DNA from: Streptomyces luomodiensis
Lineage (GTDB): Bacteria > Actinomycetota > Actinomycetes > Streptomycetales > Streptomycetaceae
Assembly (NCBI RefSeq): GCF_031679605.1
Contig: NZ_CP117522.1
Span: 4,898,001 to 4,962,000, forward strand
Direction: 5' to 3'
Length of the DNA stretch: 64,000 bases
In this document: positions 62,271 to 64,000 of the stretch, in pieces
Numbering within the stretch: the stretch's first letter is position 1
How the letters are laid out: every line of letters starts with the position of its first letter
Made by a program: the position numbers and the translations under genes
The notes under the pieces: generated by a model
Database searches by the model: none
The model's input: the letters and a program-made list of their open reading frames with translations, nothing else
What the model was told of the DNA's origin: nothing

Positions 62271-62487
62271 AGCTCTCTCCTCAGGTGCACGACAGATTTC
62301 CTCGACGGCCCACGTGTACGTCTTACCGTCGTCAGCTTTTCCCACGGCGCGTCAGACCGCCGTAAGGAGCGGCGGCCCTGCGGACTACCACCCTTTATCC
62401 CGGACAATTCGCCCTACCGCCATTCCGTGCGAACGAACGGAGGGGCCGCGTCCACCGGCTCACACCGGGCGGTGGCACCATAACGCG

Positions 62488-63321
62488 GTGACCTATGCGC
62501 GCCCTGCCCGGGACAGCCGCCCCGGGCCGCACACCGTCTCCGTCGTGGCCCACCGCGGGGCCTCCGAGGACGCCCCGGAGCACACCCTGGCCGCCTACCG
62601 TAAGGCGATCGAGGATGGCGCCGACGCCCTGGAATGCGATGTCCGGCTGACGGCCGACGGCCATCTCGTCTGCGTCCACGACCGCCGCGTCAACCGCACC
62701 TCCAACGGCCGGGGCGCGGTCTCGGCACTGGAGCTGTCCGACCTGGCGGCCCTGGATTTCGGCTCATGGAAGGGCCGGACCACCGACAAGGAGGAGCCGG
62801 ACCGCGACAGCCGCGACAGCACCTCCGTCCTCACCCTGGAACGACTCCTGGAGCTCGTCGCCGACGCCGGACGCCGCATCGAACTGGCGATCGAGACCAA
62901 GCATCCCACACGGTGGGCGGGCCAAGTGGAGGACCGGCTGCTCGCGCTGCTGCGCCGCTTCGGCCTGGACACGCCGCCACCCGGCGCACCTTCACCCGTC
63001 CGTGTGATGAGCTTCTCAGCACGCTCGCTGAACCGGATCCGGAGCGGGGCCCCCGCCCTCCCCACCGTCTACCTGATGCAGTTCATGCTGCCGCGCCACC
63101 GGGACGGCCAGCTGCCGGCCGGGGTGCGGATCGCGGGGCCGAGCATCCGGATCGTACGGAACCACCCCGACTATGTGCTGCGGCTACAGCGCGCGGGGCA
63201 CCGAGTGCACGTATGGACCGTCGACGAACCGGAGGACGTCGAGCTGTGCGTCCGCCTCGGGGTCGACGCGCTGATCACCAATCGCCCCAAACGGGTGCTG
63301 TCCCAACTCGGACGCTCATAG
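62488..63321 (+). CDS. Glycerophosphodiester phosphodiesterase
   Basis: 277 residues from GTG 62488. The GDPD TIM barrel keeps the catalytic pair His22-Arg23 (VVAHRGASEDAPEHT), Glu49 and Asp51 (ALECDVRLTADG) for the metal, and His64 (VCVHD). No signal peptide is seen, so it is cytoplasmic. It releases glycerol 3-phosphate from deacylated phospholipids. No partner gene; divergent from the HtrA-like gene. Confidence 0.92.
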   Translation: MTYARPARDSRPGPHTVSVVAHRGASEDAPEHTLAAYRKAIEDGADALECDVRLTADGHLVCVHDRRVNRTSNGRGAVSALELSDLAALDFGSWKGRTTDKEEPDRDSRDSTSVLTLERLLELVADAGRRIELAIETKHPTRWAGQVEDRLLALLRRFGLDTPPPGAPSPVRVMSFSARSLNRIRSGAPALPTVYLMQFMLPRHRDGQLPAGVRIAGPSIRIVRNHPDYVLRLQRAGHRVHVWTVDEPEDVELCVRLGVDALITNRPKRVLSQLGRS

Positions 63322-63461
63322 TGGGCATTACAAGGCGTGCACCGGCGCGTTCGGTACGTATTCGATCGTGACGAGTGCGTCACACAATGCCACTTGGCCG
63401 GTTTCCGCTCCAGTGCCGCGGGGCATCCAACCCGTGGCGTGGGGCTAAGGAGGTCTCGGGG

Positions 63462-64000
63462 GTGGCATTGGTGGTGGCACGGCAGGTGCCGACGTCGTCG
63501 ACCATGGCCGTGCCCCATGGTCCTGCGGGCGTCCGCGCGGCAAGACAGTGGTTGCGTGGCGATTTGGGCAGGACTGGGGTATCGGATTCGGTCATAGACG
63601 ACGCTGTATTGATCCTTTCAGAACTACTCAGCAATGCGTGGCGACACGGCAGCCCTTGGCGTTCCGGCCATGGTGGCGGCACGGTCCGGGCGGCATGGAG
63701 TGTCGACGAAGACGATCGAGTGATGGTCGAAGTCACGGATGGCGGAGGACCCACAAGACCTCTTCCAGCCAATCCTTCGATCACCGCCCGCGGCGGCCGC
63801 GGGCTGAACATCATCATGTCGCTGGCCGAGGACTGGGGCGTGCGGGACGGCATCGGCGAAGTCACCGTATGGGCCCTTCTTCCGGCTGACGACAGTTTCT
63901 CCCGCCATGTCACGATTTCAACAGATCTCTCCCCCGCGCTGGGCGCGGAGCTGGCCTCCGGTCCGCGTCCGAGCCTCGACGCGAACGGCTCACGCCTCGA
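63462..64000 (+). CDS. SpoIIAB/RsbW-like ATP-binding protein, cut by window end
   Basis: At least 179 residues from GTG 63462, preceded by AAGGAGGT; no stop before the end of the window. HATPase_c motifs: VLILSELLSNAWRHGSP (N-box), VEVTDGGGPTRPL (G1) and RGGRGLNIIMSLAEDWGV (G2), then a longer C-terminal part (from about 150, SFSRHVTISTDLSP) than usual for this family. Likely an anti-sigma-type kinase or orphan switch. The 3' end is outside the window. Confidence 0.8.
   Translation, partial: MALVVARQVPTSSTMAVPHGPAGVRAARQWLRGDLGRTGVSDSVIDDAVLILSELLSNAWRHGSPWRSGHGGGTVRAAWSVDEDDRVMVEVTDGGGPTRPLPANPSITARGGRGLNIIMSLAEDWGVRDGIGEVTVWALLPADDSFSRHVTISTDLSPALGAELASGPRPSLDANGSRL

Noticed and set aside
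1..64000. Secondary metabolite gene cluster
   Set aside because: Isolated SDR, methyltransferase, ligase and thiolase-like genes occur, but no polyketide, peptide or terpene core enzyme is present.

Overview
The window reads as high-GC actinobacterial chromosome, almost certainly Streptomyces. Third codon positions are strongly GC biased, GTG/TTG starts and GGAGG-type ribosome binding sites are common, and most families seen (SigB/SigF-type sigma factors, an SSI protease inhibitor, SpoIIAB-like ATPases, XRE/TPR regulators, many lipoproteins) are typical of that genus. From memory, the left part follows the order of the S. coelicolor upp-tadA-tRNA-sigF-sigN neighbourhood; I could not check this by alignment.

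1-10.6 kb is housekeeping: a LytR_C membrane protein, upp, a small basic protein, a tadA-associated protein, tadA, tRNA-Ser(CGA), a repeat-rich membrane-anchored protein, a double universal stress protein, pfkA, a small membrane protein, two tandem SigF-type sigma factors and a lipoprotein. 10.7-24.7 kb is transport and envelope: a MarR regulator with a likely operator, a DHA2 exporter carrying three carboxypeptidase-regulatory-like domains, a YceI protein with the same kind of domain, a second DHA2 exporter with its TetR repressor and a 15-bp inverted-repeat operator, and a four-gene operon (response regulator, histidine kinase, GT2-GtrA and GT39 membrane glycosyltransferases). 24.9-34.6 kb holds an F420-type oxidoreductase, an amidohydrolase, two paralogous lipoproteins flanking the initiator tRNA, a methyltransferase, a Crp-like regulator coupled to a small membrane protein, a secreted protein, and a TetR gene divergent from two SDR genes.

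34.96-42.74 kb is an integrated island. It is bounded by a perfect 92-bp direct repeat made of the 3' half of tRNA-Arg(ACG) plus its terminator, with the intact tRNA at the right end. It carries an AT-richer block (DUF6602-like putative nuclease, PIN-like protein, XRE-ImmA/IrrE metallopeptidase), then a RibD-like deaminase, an XRE/TPR regulator, a SpoIIAB-like ATPase, a small HTH protein and only remnants of a tyrosine recombinase. This is the best place to look for an undescribed defence or toxin-antitoxin system.

43-55 kb returns to core-like genes: tRNA-Ser(GCT), an SSI-type inhibitor with an odd reactive site, a 1528-residue PAS/receiver-like protein whose kinase residues are degenerate, an acyl-CoA ligase, a SigE-family sigma factor, a secreted DUF1906 protein, and a compact operon resembling steroid side-chain hydratase/aldolase genes (OB-fold/MaoC, MaoC, Ltp2-like thiolase). 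55-60.4 kb is accessory: a stand-alone Prim-Pol protein with a Gly-rich insertion, a two-helix membrane protein, a divergent XRE/unknown pair around a palindrome, an integrase pseudogene and an orphan membrane protein. 60.5-64 kb carries tRNA-Ser(TGA), an HtrA-like protease, a glycerophosphodiester phosphodiesterase and a SpoIIAB-like ATPase gene cut by the window end.
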